Assembly: GCF_032854445.1 (NCBI RefSeq)
Contig: NC_088306.1
Span: forward strand, 23,285,764-23,349,763
DNA length: 64,000 bases
Source of the DNA: Liolophura sinensis
Lineage: Eukaryota > Mollusca > Polyplacophora > Chitonida > Chitonidae
Direction of reading: 5' to 3'
The notes under the pieces were generated by a model that saw only the letters and a program-made list of their open reading frames with translations, was not told the DNA's origin and did not search any database. Shown one piece after another: positions 24,545-36,190 of the stretch. Numbering within the stretch: position 1 is the stretch's first letter; each line of letters starts with the position of its first letter. The translations under genes and the position numbers were made by a program.

Positions 24545-25068
24545 ATTTCTGTTTCTAGCTATGTATAACACATGTAAATGATGGGCTTTATTTCTGTTTA
24601 TAGCTATGTGTAACACATGTAAATGATGGGCTTTATTTTTGTTTATAGCTATGTATAACACATGTAAATAATGGGCTTTTCTGTTTATAGCTATGTATAA
24701 CACATGTAAATGATGGGCTTTATTTCTGTTTATAGCTATGTATAACACATGTAAATGATGGGCTGTTCTGTTTCTAGCTATGTATAACACATGTAAATGA
24801 TGGGCTTTATTTCTGTGTATAGCTATGTATAACACATGTAAATGATGGGCTGTTCTGTTTCTAGCTATGTATAACACATGTAAATGATAGCTGTTCTGTT
24901 TCTAGCTATGTATAACGCATGTAAATGATGGGCTGTTCAGTTTACAACTATGTATAACACATGTAATTGATGGGCTGTTCTGTTTCTAGCTATGTATAAC
25001 ACATGTAAATGATGGGCAGTTCTGTTTCTAGCTATGTATAACACATGTAAATGATGGGCTGTTCTGTT
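24545..25068. repeat. Minisatellite, 42-45-bp unit, about 12 copies
   Basis: The unit has TAGCTATGTATAACACATGT and AAATGATGGGCT, with a variable TTTAT or TGTTC joint. Confidence 0.9.
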
Positions 25069-25999
25069 TTTTGGGGGAGAGGGTGGATGGAAAGCATATT
25101 ATTGTATAGCAGTTTCCAGTTTTCAGTTTTGGTGGACGCGCAATGTGCAGGCCTAAAACTTTTCAGGCATGGTTGCCACGGTAACCTGATTGCCAACTCC
25201 TGTATAAATAAGAAAGTCCTGTTTAGGTCATTGTTGAAATATAAAGAATATTCAAGTGTTCACATTCAAGGAAATTTTCATGATTTACGCAGTTTTTGAA
25301 CAATATCAACATCTTTAATGTCAGGATAATTTGAAATATTAAAAACCTTGAAATCATAGACAGTTCATAGAATCCTAAGATTATAAAGCACACAGCTGTT
25401 TCTTTGAACACATACGGATAAGTACATGTATATAAATTTTTTGTATGCCAGAAATAATCCTTATGTGGTTCAGCATGAAAATAAAGTCACATGTAGTTAC
25501 CGTTTGACAACTTAATTTACGACATTTCGCCCTACTTGATATTCTGTTTACCTGTATTTTACCTGTAATGTCTTTGGCTGCCCTATTTCATGTTGTTAAT
25601 CTGCCTGACTCTCTTCTTAACCCAAGTTAAAAAAAATTCACACAGGTAAAAACTCATTAATTTTAAATGACCATGGAATGATCAGATATGTGTAGTTCCA
25701 GCTAGGCCTGATCAAATTCTCTTTTCCAGGTGGACAACTCGTTAAACCAGTTCTAATGCACAGGTAAACATCTACACCTGTGTGACTAATACAACAGTAG
25801 CTAATTGGAGTGAGCTGAGAATGTATTGTGCTTGCAAATGTATAAACAGCCCTGAAAGTGTGTAAACACTTGAAACTGATGAAAGGATACTCCCATGTTG
25901 AAGGCATGATATCCTATATATAGAGCTACATTACATACACGTAGATGTGATGTAATTCACCTAAAATTTTGCGTTTAGCCATATTTAATTATTCACAGT

Positions 26000-26069
26000 C
26001 ATTCCAGCACTAGATAAAATATGACGTTAAACCCAAGCACTCACTCACTCAGTCACTCACTCACTCACC
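26000..26069 (+). mobile_element. Family-B/B2 SINE, 3' tail
   Basis: CCAGCACTAGATAAAATATG, GACGTTAAACCCAAGCACTC and an ACTC repeat. Confidence 0.65.
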
Positions 26070-26118
26070 GTTATTTAAGTTGAAGTAATTGTCATACTGT
26101 TTATATCAGGTGACCCTG

Positions 26119-26170
26119 GGACCGAGGTGGCCTAGGTGATTAATGCGCCAGCGTGTCATAATGACCCAGA
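26119..26170 (+). mobile_element. Family-A SINE, tRNA-head fragment
   Basis: GGTGGCCTAGGTGATTAATG and GCGTGTCATAATGACCCAGA match the A-box half of the head; the rest is missing. Confidence 0.55.
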
Positions 26171-26282
26171 ATATAACATACACTATGTTATCCAACCATG
26201 TACGTGTATAAAATATTGTTCTATTTGTAGCTTAATGTACATATTTCAGACTTAGAGGGATTGGGGTGAAGTAATACTTTAG

Positions 26283-26437
26283 TAATTATTTGTTTATTTG
26301 ATTGGTGTTTTAAGCCATACTCATTTTTTTTTTTTCACTTTTATGACGGCGTTCAGCAATATGGTGAGAGGAAACCGGGCATAGTCCGGGGGAAACCCAC
26401 GACCATCCACAGGTTGCTGACAGACCTTCACACATAC
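26283..26437 (-). mobile_element. Family-A SINE, 3' half, in intron 3
   Basis: Core interrupted by a T-run, then GAAACCCACGACCATCCACA. The head is missing. Confidence 0.75.
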
Positions 26438-26454
26438 GTAATATTTTAATATGA

Positions 26455-26705
26455 AATGACTGCATTTCACCTAATATTTAGCACTTTTCAGGTGACAGAT
26501 TTTGCTTGATTCTGATTGATTTGTCCACCTTTATACACAACCACTTTGAGAGTTTTTTGTTATTAAGTCTGATTAAATTCTTTTGAGAAAAACTTGAGTC
26601 TTGGCATCAAAAGTATTATTATGAGGCCTTTAAATTTACTTCTGAAAGTGCATATCAGCATGCCAAACTTTAGATGAAATACTAGTATTTCTGTAAACAG
26701 CATAT
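26455..26705 (+). repeat. Dispersed repeat D, copy 1
   Basis: CAGGTGACAGATTTTGCTTG, GAGTCTTGGCATCAAAAGTA and CTTTAGATGAAATAC. Confidence 0.65.
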
Positions 26706-27074
26706 TCTCATTTTGCGTTCTTTAAAAATATGATAGTTACCATCCTGACATTGGGCCCGAGAGCTACATGTATAAAGTTAAGCTTGTCCTAGTTTTATTC
26801 AACTAGTCCCATCTCACATACTGCACCACATAAAAAGGTGAATTTACCCTTTTGTGGTTGTTTAAACATAGAAGCTCTATAGTAAAATGGAATTTGAGAT
26901 ACCTGAGAAAAGCTAGCTCTCCGCAGCTCTCTATTATTAGTAATTCTCCACTTCAGTTATTTGACACTTCTGCTTAAAATAATAATAATTCTAGGGCAGC
27001 AGTTGACTGTAACATTTTATAAGCTTCCTCTTGAACAGCTTCATGTTCTCAGAATAGGAAGAAAGAGTCACTTT

Positions 27075-27250
27075 ATTTCACCTAAAGTTTTCGATTTTTT
27101 CAAGTGACACATTTTGCTGGATGTACTGAATGATTCATCCAACTCAGAAAAGCTTGGCATCACAGGTATCGTCTTAAGGCCGTTATGTGCGTCTGAATTT
27201 CTACTTTATCGGCTACCAAACATTAGGGGAAGTATAAGATATACTGATCC
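27075..27250 (+). repeat. Dispersed repeat D, copy 2
   Basis: CAAGTGACACATTTTGCTGG and CTTGGCATCACAGGTATCGT. Confidence 0.6.
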
Positions 27251-27257
27251 TACTACC

Positions 27258-27530
27258 TTACTCACAATACCTGTAGTGCCTCATGCCTCTATGTATAGGC
27301 TTCCACTGTATACAGGGGACTCACAATACCTGTAGTGCCTCATGCCTCTATGTATAGGCTTCCACTGTATACAGGGGACTCACAATACCTGTAGTGCCTC
27401 GTGCCTCTATGTATAGGCTTCCACTGTATACAGGGGACTCACAGTACCTGTAGTGCCTCGTGCCTCTATGTATAGGCTTCCACTGTATACAGGGGACTCA
27501 CAATACCTGTAGTGCCTCGTACCTGTACGT
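27258..27530. repeat. Minisatellite, 59-bp unit, about 5 copies
   Basis: The unit runs CTCACAATACCTGTAGTGCC to CCACTGTATACAGGGGA. Confidence 0.9.
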
Positions 27531-27889
27531 GTAGACTTTCACTGTAAGCTTATCAAGTCCAATGGCTAATGTTATTATGACTCCCTGTCAATCTGTGTCT
27601 TCAAATTACCACATTTAATTAATGCTTTTAATGACCAGAAGAGTCATGGAAAAGATGAATTTGTGAATTATTAAAGTGATAACAGTTCATTTAGGACAAC
27701 AGTATTAGTTTAAAGTGCCTGTCATGCAGCCATTAATTTGTACCCAATCTTACAATGAATATATATAGCTACATTTTATCTCTTTTTAGTTAATTGCTTT
27801 CATGTGTATGAAAATTGTTTTTTGTCTATAGAACCAGTACTATGTGAATAAAATAAAAACACTGCCTGATTTGTTACAAGAAGGATTTC

Positions 27890-28600
27890 ACCTAGGATGT
27901 GAACAATAGACAAAACATACTTATGATGTGAACAACAGGAAAACACATACATGTATGGTCTGAACAATATAGTCAAAACATACATATATGTATGGTGTGA
28001 ACAGTATAGTCAAAACTAACATATATGTATGGTTTGAACAGTTACTTATGGGTACATATATTTATGGTCTGAACAATATAGTCAAAACTTACATATATGT
28101 AGGGTGTAAACAATTTAGTCAAAACTTACATATATGTAGGGTGTGAACAGTATAGTCAAAACTTACATATATGTATGGTGTGAACAGTTACTTATGGGTA
28201 CATATATTTATGGTCTGAACAATATAGTCAAAACGTACATATATGTATGGTGTGAACAGTATAGTCAAAACTTACATATATGTATGGTGTGAACAGTATA
28301 GTCAAAACGTACATATATGTATGGTGTGAACAGTATAGTCAAAACTTACATATATGAATGGTGTGAAACAATTTAGTCAAAACTTACATATATGTATGGT
28401 GTGAAACAATTTAGTCAAAACTTATATATATGAATGGTGTGAACAATTTAGTCAAAACTTACATATATGTATGATCTGAACAGTATAGTTAAAACTTACC
28501 GGTACATACATGTATGGCGTGAACAATATAGTCAAAATTTACATATATATATGTTCTGAACAAAACTTACATATATGTATGGCGTGAACAATAGTCTAGA
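27890..28600. repeat. Minisatellite beside the exon 3 donor, about 37-bp unit
   Basis: The unit has AGTCAAAACTTACATATATG and TATGGTGTGAACAGTAT. Read on the gene strand, nine units carry ATGTAAGT, a donor consensus. The array ends about 20 bp from the true exon 3 donor. Confidence 0.9.
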
Positions 28601-28622
28601 CATAACAATAGCCATATCTTAC

Positions 28623-29850
28623 CTTTAGAATTGTTTGTCTTTTTCAGTGTTTTCAAGACATTTCCAATTTCCTCCGCAGAAAAGCTCAGTTGGCCTGACG
28701 ATGTCTTTCGTGGTGAAGGGTTACTGTTTACCTCCGTTGGGTTTTCGCTTTCACTTGTTGGGGTAAAGCTCACCTTTCTGTGAGGTGTAGTCGTTGGGAT
28801 GGGTGGAGCAGGGGGAGGGGCAGGGATAGGGGGAGCTGGCGGAGCTGCTGGCTCTGTCGGGGTTTCCTTCTGTCCTGGTATATCCTCATAGATCCCTAGC
28901 CCATTATTATACTCTGCGGCAAGCTCAGGGGGTGGAGGTGGAAGAGGCGGAGAGGGTGACTGGTTAAGCGAGCTCCTCTGAAGACTCGGCGACTGGTTTT
29001 GCACGATGGGAGGAGGGGGTGCTGGAAAGTTTGGAGGGGGTGGCAGAGGACTGCCTGCCCGTCCAACAAACTGGGGCATATCAGGTATGCTTTCAATGTT
29101 AACAACCTGTGGCCCAAGGTGGTAAGGACCCTTCTGACTCGGAGCCCGGACACTAGATGACGAGTGCAGGTTTTGAACCCCTGCCTCCGACATGACGTCA
29201 CTCATCGTGTGGACCCGCACTGACTTAGACTGGTGGTGGGGGAACGGGACACCCCCTACCCTCTGTGCAGGAATCTCCTGGTATGCGCCTTGGTAGGTGG
29301 GAAGCACCTGTGGGGCCCCAGGTGCCTGGATATCCACACTGCCCCTGTACAGCGAGGGTGGGGGTGGGATGTTGTCCTGCCAGCCCCCTGCTGGGAGGCC
29401 TCTGGAGTAGCTGGTGTTAGGGTGGAAGTGTACCTGTCCTGCCTGGAAACCCAGTGACTTACACTCTCCCTGACACAGGTGAACATGTACGTGAGGCTGT
29501 GCTGACTGGTGAGACGGGACTGCCGTCTTACTCACCTCTGTATGTAGACTACCAGGAAGTCCCCCAACATCGCCAATACTGCAGTAATGATGACCTGTAT
29601 CCCCGGGCATGTGCACCACATTAGCTTTTGATGCTGGGGGCTGTTTCGAGGTCAGCCCTCCCCCTTGTACCTGGGTTATTCTCATGACCTGAGGGTTGGG
29701 GGGTGGCAAAGGGTGGGAGGTTAGCCTGGGTGGAGGTGGATATGGTAGCTGTTGACGTTTGTAAATGTCCTGTCGAACTGCGTCTAAATCCTCATAGGTT
29801 ACCTCATAGTCTGGTGGAGGCTCTTCTAGTACTGAGGATACCACAGAATC
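28623..29850 (-). CDS. Exon 3, large proline-rich exon
   Basis: This is the largest exon: 1228 nt, entering in phase 0 and leaving in phase 1. The acceptor is TTCTATAATTTCAG before GATTCTGTGG; the donor follows AAAG as GTAAGA (28622). It encodes about 409 residues (roughly 147-555 of the joined protein). Near its start LEEPPPDYE gives a PPxY-type WW-domain ligand (about residue 158), and YEDLDAV and IYEDI offer Tyr sites. Poly-proline blocks (PLPPPP, APPPP, PPLPPPPP, APPAPPIPAPPPAPPIP) fit SH3, EVH1 or profilin binding. RKVSF near residue 505 fits the PP1-docking RVxF pattern. A short helix-like end, AEEIGNVLKTLKKT, loosely recalls WH2 motifs, but the spacing is off. The functions are inference; the composition and motifs are seen directly. 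Both flanks carry minisatellites with duplicated splice sites. Confidence 0.8.
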
Positions 29851-30600
29851 CTGAAATTATAGAAGTGACAATATAGAACTAATAGGTGGTGGAGGAGGCT
29901 CCTCTAGAACTGAAGATACCACAGACCCCTGAAATTATAGAAGTGACAATATAGAACTAATAGGTGGTGGAGGAGGCTCCTCTAGAACTGAAGATACCAC
30001 AGACCCCTGAAATTATAGAAGTGACAATATAGAACTAATAGGTGGTGGAGGGTCCTCTAGAACTGAAGATACCACAGACCCCTGAAATTATAGAAGTGAC
30101 AATATAGAAGTAAGAGGTGGTGGAGGCTCTTCTAGTACTGAGGATACCACAGACCCCTGAAATTATAGAAGTGACAATATAGAAGTAAGAGGTGGTGGAG
30201 GCTCTTCTAGTACTGAGGATACCACAGACCACTGAAATTATAGATGTGACAATATAGAACTAATAGGTGGTGGAGGAGGCTCCTCTAGAACTGAAGATAC
30301 CACAGACCCCTGAAATTATAGAAGTGACAATATAGAAGTAAGAGGTGGTGGAGGCTCTTCTAGTACTGAGGATACCACAGACCCCTGAAATTATAGAAGT
30401 GACAATATAGAATTAAAAGGTGGTGGAGGCTTTTCTAGTACTGAGGATCCCACAGAATCCTGAAATTATAGAAATGACAATATTGAAATTAGAGGTGGTT
30501 GAAGCTTTTTAGGGGCAGAGAATTACAACAGAGACAGTATAGAAATAAGAGGTGGTGGAGGCTCTTTAAGGGTGGAGAATACCGTAGAATTCTAAAATTG
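29851..30600. repeat. Minisatellite copying the exon 3 acceptor, 74-79-bp unit
   Basis: On the gene strand each unit has CTATAATTTCAG followed by a copy of the first exon 3 codons up to GAGCCTCCACCA. Extra acceptor copies begin near 29930, 30007, 30082, 30157, 30232, 30310, 30385 and 30460; two more decayed units follow. Each intron part has TAA in the exon frame. Confidence 0.92.
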
Positions 30601-31324
30601 TAGAAAATTCAAAATGCATTTTAATGGAAATATGAGTATATGGTGAAGGCTTCCACAGAATCCTGCAATTGTTTGAAATTGTAATTAATATACATTTAGA
30701 AGTATGAGCTGGTCAAGTTTTTTCTTTTAAGATGGAAACCATTTGAGAGAATTCTTAAATTGTAGATGTACAGATGTTCCCCATGTTAGCAGATACCAGT
30801 GACAACTAAATGTACATCAGCTGGCTTTTAATGTCTGGCCTAGCTAACTTATGTTGAAAGTAATGATGCCTTTTACAACCGTCTTTATTATCTGTTGACC
30901 TGTTGAAATTGTCGCCTGTCATCATTGGGACTTCAGTGGTTATAACCGTGTACTGCAGGGTATTAGACTGACCGGGCAAAGCTCACTGCGAGGTTTTGTC
31001 TCCCTTTGTCATAAAGGGAATGTAAACTGAGCATAATTTTCATGCTTCACTAAATCATGGTCCTAATTTGAAACATTTCAAAGGTGCTTAAAATTACAAC
31101 ATACATTTTCCTGTTTTCAAGAATGCTGCCTCCAGATAGATTTATAAGTAATTTTGACGCTTTAATTTGGTATATAAGGCATTAGTCACAGGTTTCTTAA
31201 TAAGTGAAAATTTTTGTTCAAAGTAAGCGTTTTAAAAAGGTTGTCAAACTAAAAGGCTGCATTTGACACTGCATTTATTTATCTCTACCTTCATAGTATA
31301 CACATGGAAGAGATTTTCCAACAA

Positions 31325-31550
31325 CCCTAATGGCCAAACATTTCGCCCACAAAAGTGCATTTATAAGAGGCAAATAAACATAAAATATTATTTTTGAAGC
31401 TGAAGCTTACAATTTTTCAGTCAAATATCATCCCATGTTCTAAGAAAACCTTCAAACGCACTCCTAAAATCAACAGAATTCTCAGAATCAGGAAAAATGG
31501 GCAAATTAGTCATGGGCGAAATGTATGGTCATTTAGGGTATATATAAAAT
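31325..31550 (+). repeat. Dispersed repeat E, copy 2
   Basis: GCATTTATAAGAGGCAAATA, GAATTCTCAGAATCAGGAAA and AGTCATGGGCGAAATGTATG. Confidence 0.6.
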
Positions 31551-34500
31551 CAACATGAAGTATAAAATATTAAAATAAGTATTATAGGGTCGTTCATCAT
31601 GCTGGAAATTCCCATTTCTCTATTTATGACTTCCCTGTTACATGATTATATCATATTACTGTATTAGGTTACAGCATACTCTAGTCTGGTGGCTGTGGTA
31701 TACATGCTATATGGGATATTCAAGCCTATCACACATTACTGTAAAGGGTATGACAGGCCTAAAAATAGCCATAATGAGGATTAGTTTAATGTGCTCATGT
31801 GGACTTAGAGTTATACATATATATGTGGTTTCACCTGTAATCTTAATTACAGGTAAGATAGATGGTGAATTCCTTAATAGTATTTCAGTTGATACATACC
31901 TATGTGCACCTATATACTGCTGTTTACATCAGTAAAATATGATCATTAATAATATTTCATTATAATAAGTTTTTTTTTCTTTCTAACAGATGCATTATTA
32001 GTAAGTATTCTGATGGTGGTGTGGATGGGGGAAGCTCCGATAGGATGGATTTTACCTCTCTGGCATTTTACGCTCCAAAATGGGCGATGTATGAAGGCCA
32101 CCAACTCTCTGTGGCATATATGGTTTGTGTGATTGTAAAATATCTCTGGCTGGCACAGTGTCAACAAGGAAATGGAATCAAGGAAGTTTTGTTATTGTTT
32201 TATATAAAATAGGAAATAAAACTAATTATCCAGGCTAGCCTTGGACATGTATGTCAGAGTGCAAAGGAATAAATCAGCTTCCTTCAGCACAGTTGTGAAA
32301 GGTAAAGTCTGTGACTTTGGGATATAATTGCTTTATTATGAATAAAATGAATAACAGATATAAATTTCTGAAGTTATATATATATATAGGAGGCCAGCAC
32401 AAAATTATTTGAGAATCCAATATTTTAAATCTCCACCAAAATTTTCTAAAGTTAACAAATGCTTGTTTTAAAACATGTGTAAATCATAAATTCTCTGCTT
32501 TTTAGCCACAGTGAGTTTCTGTTTTTCTTGATTGCCCACCTGTCCTTAATGAGTCTTTGCATACAGCCTAGCAGGTGAGTTTCTCTAGTCTCACATGTGT
32601 GATTGTAGAAAGAGGAGCATTTCTTGTTAGGCAAATCTGACATTCAATCTAATCTGTAGTTGATCATATACATTGTACATGATACAGTTTTGATCTACAC
32701 CTGTATTAATTCACCTGCCTGAATAGTCTCCTAACCAACTATATTTTTTTTCATCACGGTGATGCGCTATATTTGGCTATAGCGATAACAGGTAAAAAGG
32801 TATGGCTTGTATGTATGTATACATGGGAGAAGGGCTCTGTTAATACAAACATATTTGTAGTATAGTTGTGATGAGAATGTATGTGTGCTAGCTGTTGCAC
32901 AACTTTGCCATTTCCTTGTTTTCAAGGGATTGCTCTGGCCTGTATCAGACTGGAGGGCAATGTTCACATGTAGGTTGCTGTAGAACCACCCATTTGACAT
33001 CATGTTAAGAAAATGTGAAACATTTAAATACATTGTAGCAAGAAATGATTTCTCAACAATGTATCACAAAGCCCATATATTTTTTTGTAATGCTGTTGAG
33101 GAGTTGAATAAATAGGGCTTTTATGAAAGGTCTGTGTGTAATATTGCCTTTGTGGAAATGCCATTAATTTATATCACAGCACATCACAATGGTGCCCTCC
33201 TTGACTTCTTATGGTTGATTATCCACTGACAAATGCGGTTTCATGCAGGCTGGAATGTTGAATGAAAAACTCCTCAGTGTGATGCGTACTACCATGGAAT
33301 GGCCTGGGGTCTAGGGGGACAAAGTTACTGGGAGAAAATGGTGCTGCGTAGTTTTGCTGTATTTTAGAAGTTTTTGCTGGCAAGTTTACATATATTTTGT
33401 CATTATAAGAGATGAAAACATCATACAACAATTTTGTCAAAGGTAACATGTAAAACATTGACCGTGAGAATGTGATTTTTGATTTAACAACACAAGATTT
33501 GTTTTTTTTTTTCCCCAAAACGTGAGATTTGACAGATATGCTGTTTGTGTCCACTGACCGAAACACTAATGTAGCAAGTGTTTGTACAATTTAAATATAC
33601 TTGGCAAAGGTCAGTTGTTTATTCGGGACACTCTGGTTTCTTGCACCCTTAGACTTGACTGCCTCAAAGTAAAAGAAAGCTGAAATATAAAGCAAGGCTT
33701 ATCATACAGACAAGTGAAAACTATGGGTAAAAATAGTTCCGTTTATTTCTTTAGGGTTGTTTTTAAAGGCAGTATTGAAAGGCATTCCAATATTTGAATC
33801 GTATGGAACCTTGATTTTATGAGCCATACTGACAGTGTTTAAGAACTTGAAAAAACCTTCTGTGATGTAAGAGTTCCTTGTAAAACTCTGATAGTAGGGT
33901 CAATAAAGCAAATGTTAGAATTCCAAAGTTTGAACACTTCTAACTCTTTTCAAAAACATCTAAAAAAAAATAAATGAAAATATATTTACGCATAGTTTTA
34001 AGTGCCCTATTAAGTGATGTCTACTTCGATTTTTAGATGTCTTTTCCTTAAATGTGAGGTGGGAAATAACACGAGAAACACAAAACAATGCTTATATGTA
34101 CTGAAGCGTTTACCCAGCAATAGGCCTATCCTGTTGTAAACAGTTGTGTTTTTCCTAAGGTGTCCTTGAACTTGGTCAATACATGTAAAGCTACCTATAC
34201 GTAGTGGTGTAGAATTTCTGTTCCTGAATGGTCCAAATTTTTGATGTCAGATGCTTTTAAGCGGAACTGGATTAAGTCTTCATGATGAATAAACTCAAAC
34301 CTAACACAAGCAGTTCTGTGTAAGTTATACCACGTAAAAGGAAGTAAACAGTTCATAAAGCACGTAAGGGTCATCGTCAAAAGTCAAAGATGCAAAAAGT
34401 CATTGCGTAAGAACTTTTGAAAACAAGTCCCCAGACTACCATAAATCTGACATACTTTTCCTACCTGTGTTAGCCCACCTGGCCTTGCAATTCCTAGTTA

Positions 34501-35094
34501 CCACCTGAACAAAGACTCGAACAGTCGTTACAGGTGAGTTAAACAGTTAATAATAAAGTCTGCATAGCTGTAGCAATTGAGTCATGAGACAGTGGGCAAG
34601 TTAAATATAGTGTAGGTAGATCATTGATATTAACCGTCTGTGCCAAGGAGAATTCTCCACAAGCTTATCATTAGGCCTTTGTATAGCATCTGCTACATAC
34701 AATAGCAGGCTTTTTTCACGGTGTTAATTGCTGTACAGGTTGCTACAGAAAAACACACTTAACCACATACCTATTGTCTTTGCGCATGGTATGATGAGAC
34801 AAAGACTATACCGGAATACACTGTATCATCATAGACAATGCCTGAATACACACTGGAGAGATGTACACCTCTTTTTTAATGTGTACTTTTATTCATGCAT
34901 ACTCATTTTTATTTTCACAGGTACATGTATTTTTGTCAAATTTATTCATTTATTCAAATTTATGTTTATTGAGTAACAAAATAATATGATATATTTATAG
35001 TCCTAGTCTGTGGATTGTTTCTTCTGTTTGCTTTTTTTTTCTAAACATGCAGAAAAATATTTACACTATCGTGCTAATTTTCATATTATGGGTG

Positions 35095-35295
35095 GAGTCA
35101 GAAAACTTCGATTCTGATTGATTCATCCACCTTACAGGGCCGCTGAGGAGTTTTGTTTTTGTTGGAGTTTGATTATTAAAAATTTGATCAGAAAAACTGA
35201 AGTGTCAGCACCAAAAGTATCATTTTAAGGCCCTTTTATGTCAGTGAAAATGCATTTTACTGGGGAAACCTTAGATGAAATACAGCATGGTTTGT
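35095..35295 (+). repeat. Dispersed repeat D, copy 3
   Basis: GATTCTGATTGATTCATCCA, CAGCACCAAAAGTATCATTT and CCTTAGATGAAATACAG. Confidence 0.65.
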
Positions 35296-36024
35296 AAATT
35301 TAAGCAGTTATCCAGCTAAGTGTGTATAATGTTTTTGTTTATCAGCTGTCCAGTTGTATTATATTCAATACTGAGCTAGCATTCTTTATACCCTAATTCC
35401 TCAAGCTAGCAACTTCCAGTGGAATTTATGCACATTTATAATTTGGCAAAACTACAATGGTTGGATTGGCCATTTTCAGGGCTTCACAAAAAGTATAATT
35501 TTATCAGACTATAAAGAAAAATCCCTTCAGTATATGTCTGAATAAACACCTTGCAAAACAAGCAAAATGGTTGAAGAGTTATGGTAATGACATTCCTAGT
35601 GGTTATCCCCCTTTACTGTCCTCAAATAGCTACACCTGATCAAGCTACTGGGGCATCATTGGATTTGTTAATATCGTGCCATTTTAAATCCTTATGTCCT
35701 GACTGTGCACCATATGACCTTTTGTAGCTTCGTTTGATAACTCTGTAACCTGGACAGGTACGTATGTATTCTATACCTCTTCTATATATGTCCAGTCAGG
35801 TGTGAAAAATCAATCTGTATAAATTTTCACTGACTTTGCTGAGATTTACCTCGTGAGATAGAGGACAGAATCACATGATAGATGTGTGAATTTATTTGTC
35901 ATCAGTTACTTGCCAAAGGTCAGTGGTTTAATCCAGACACTTGGGTTTCCTCTACCTATAAAACTGACAAAGACCATATATATATAAGGTGAACAAATGT
36001 TATGTGCAGTCTTAAAATGAGGGA

Positions 36025-36190
36025 TACCCTAAATAACCATAAATTTTGCCCATTACTCGCTTGTCCATTTTTCCTGATTCTGAGAGATCTATACATTTTA
36101 GAACAATCATTTTAGGTTTCCTTGGAACATGAGATGATATTCTGCTGGAAAATTGTAAGAAATTTTTTGGCTATTTATGGTAAGTTAATA
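36025..36190 (-). repeat. Dispersed repeat E, copy 3
   Basis: Reverse orientation: TGTCCATTTTTCCTGATTCT and GATGATATTCTGCTGGAAAA. Confidence 0.55.

Larger units (their letters stand above)
21993..28622 (-). other. Intron 3 (about 6.6 kb)
   Basis: It runs from GTAAGA after exon 3 to TTATTCATTTCAG before exon 4. It is dominated by minisatellites (27.9-28.6, 27.3, 24.5-25.1 and 23.5-24.2 kb), with SINE pieces at 22.9, 26.0, 26.1 and 26.3 kb and two copies of repeat D. Confidence 0.6.

Noticed and set aside
30035-30232. Minus-strand open frame across the acceptor-copy array
   Set aside because: It is out of frame with exon 3 and arises from the 75-bp unit length; the exon frame itself has a TAA in each unit.
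33219-33566. Minus-strand open frame of 115 codons in intron 2
   Set aside because: Considered as an extra exon, but it has no convincing acceptor and donor pair in phase 0 and its composition differs from the other exons.
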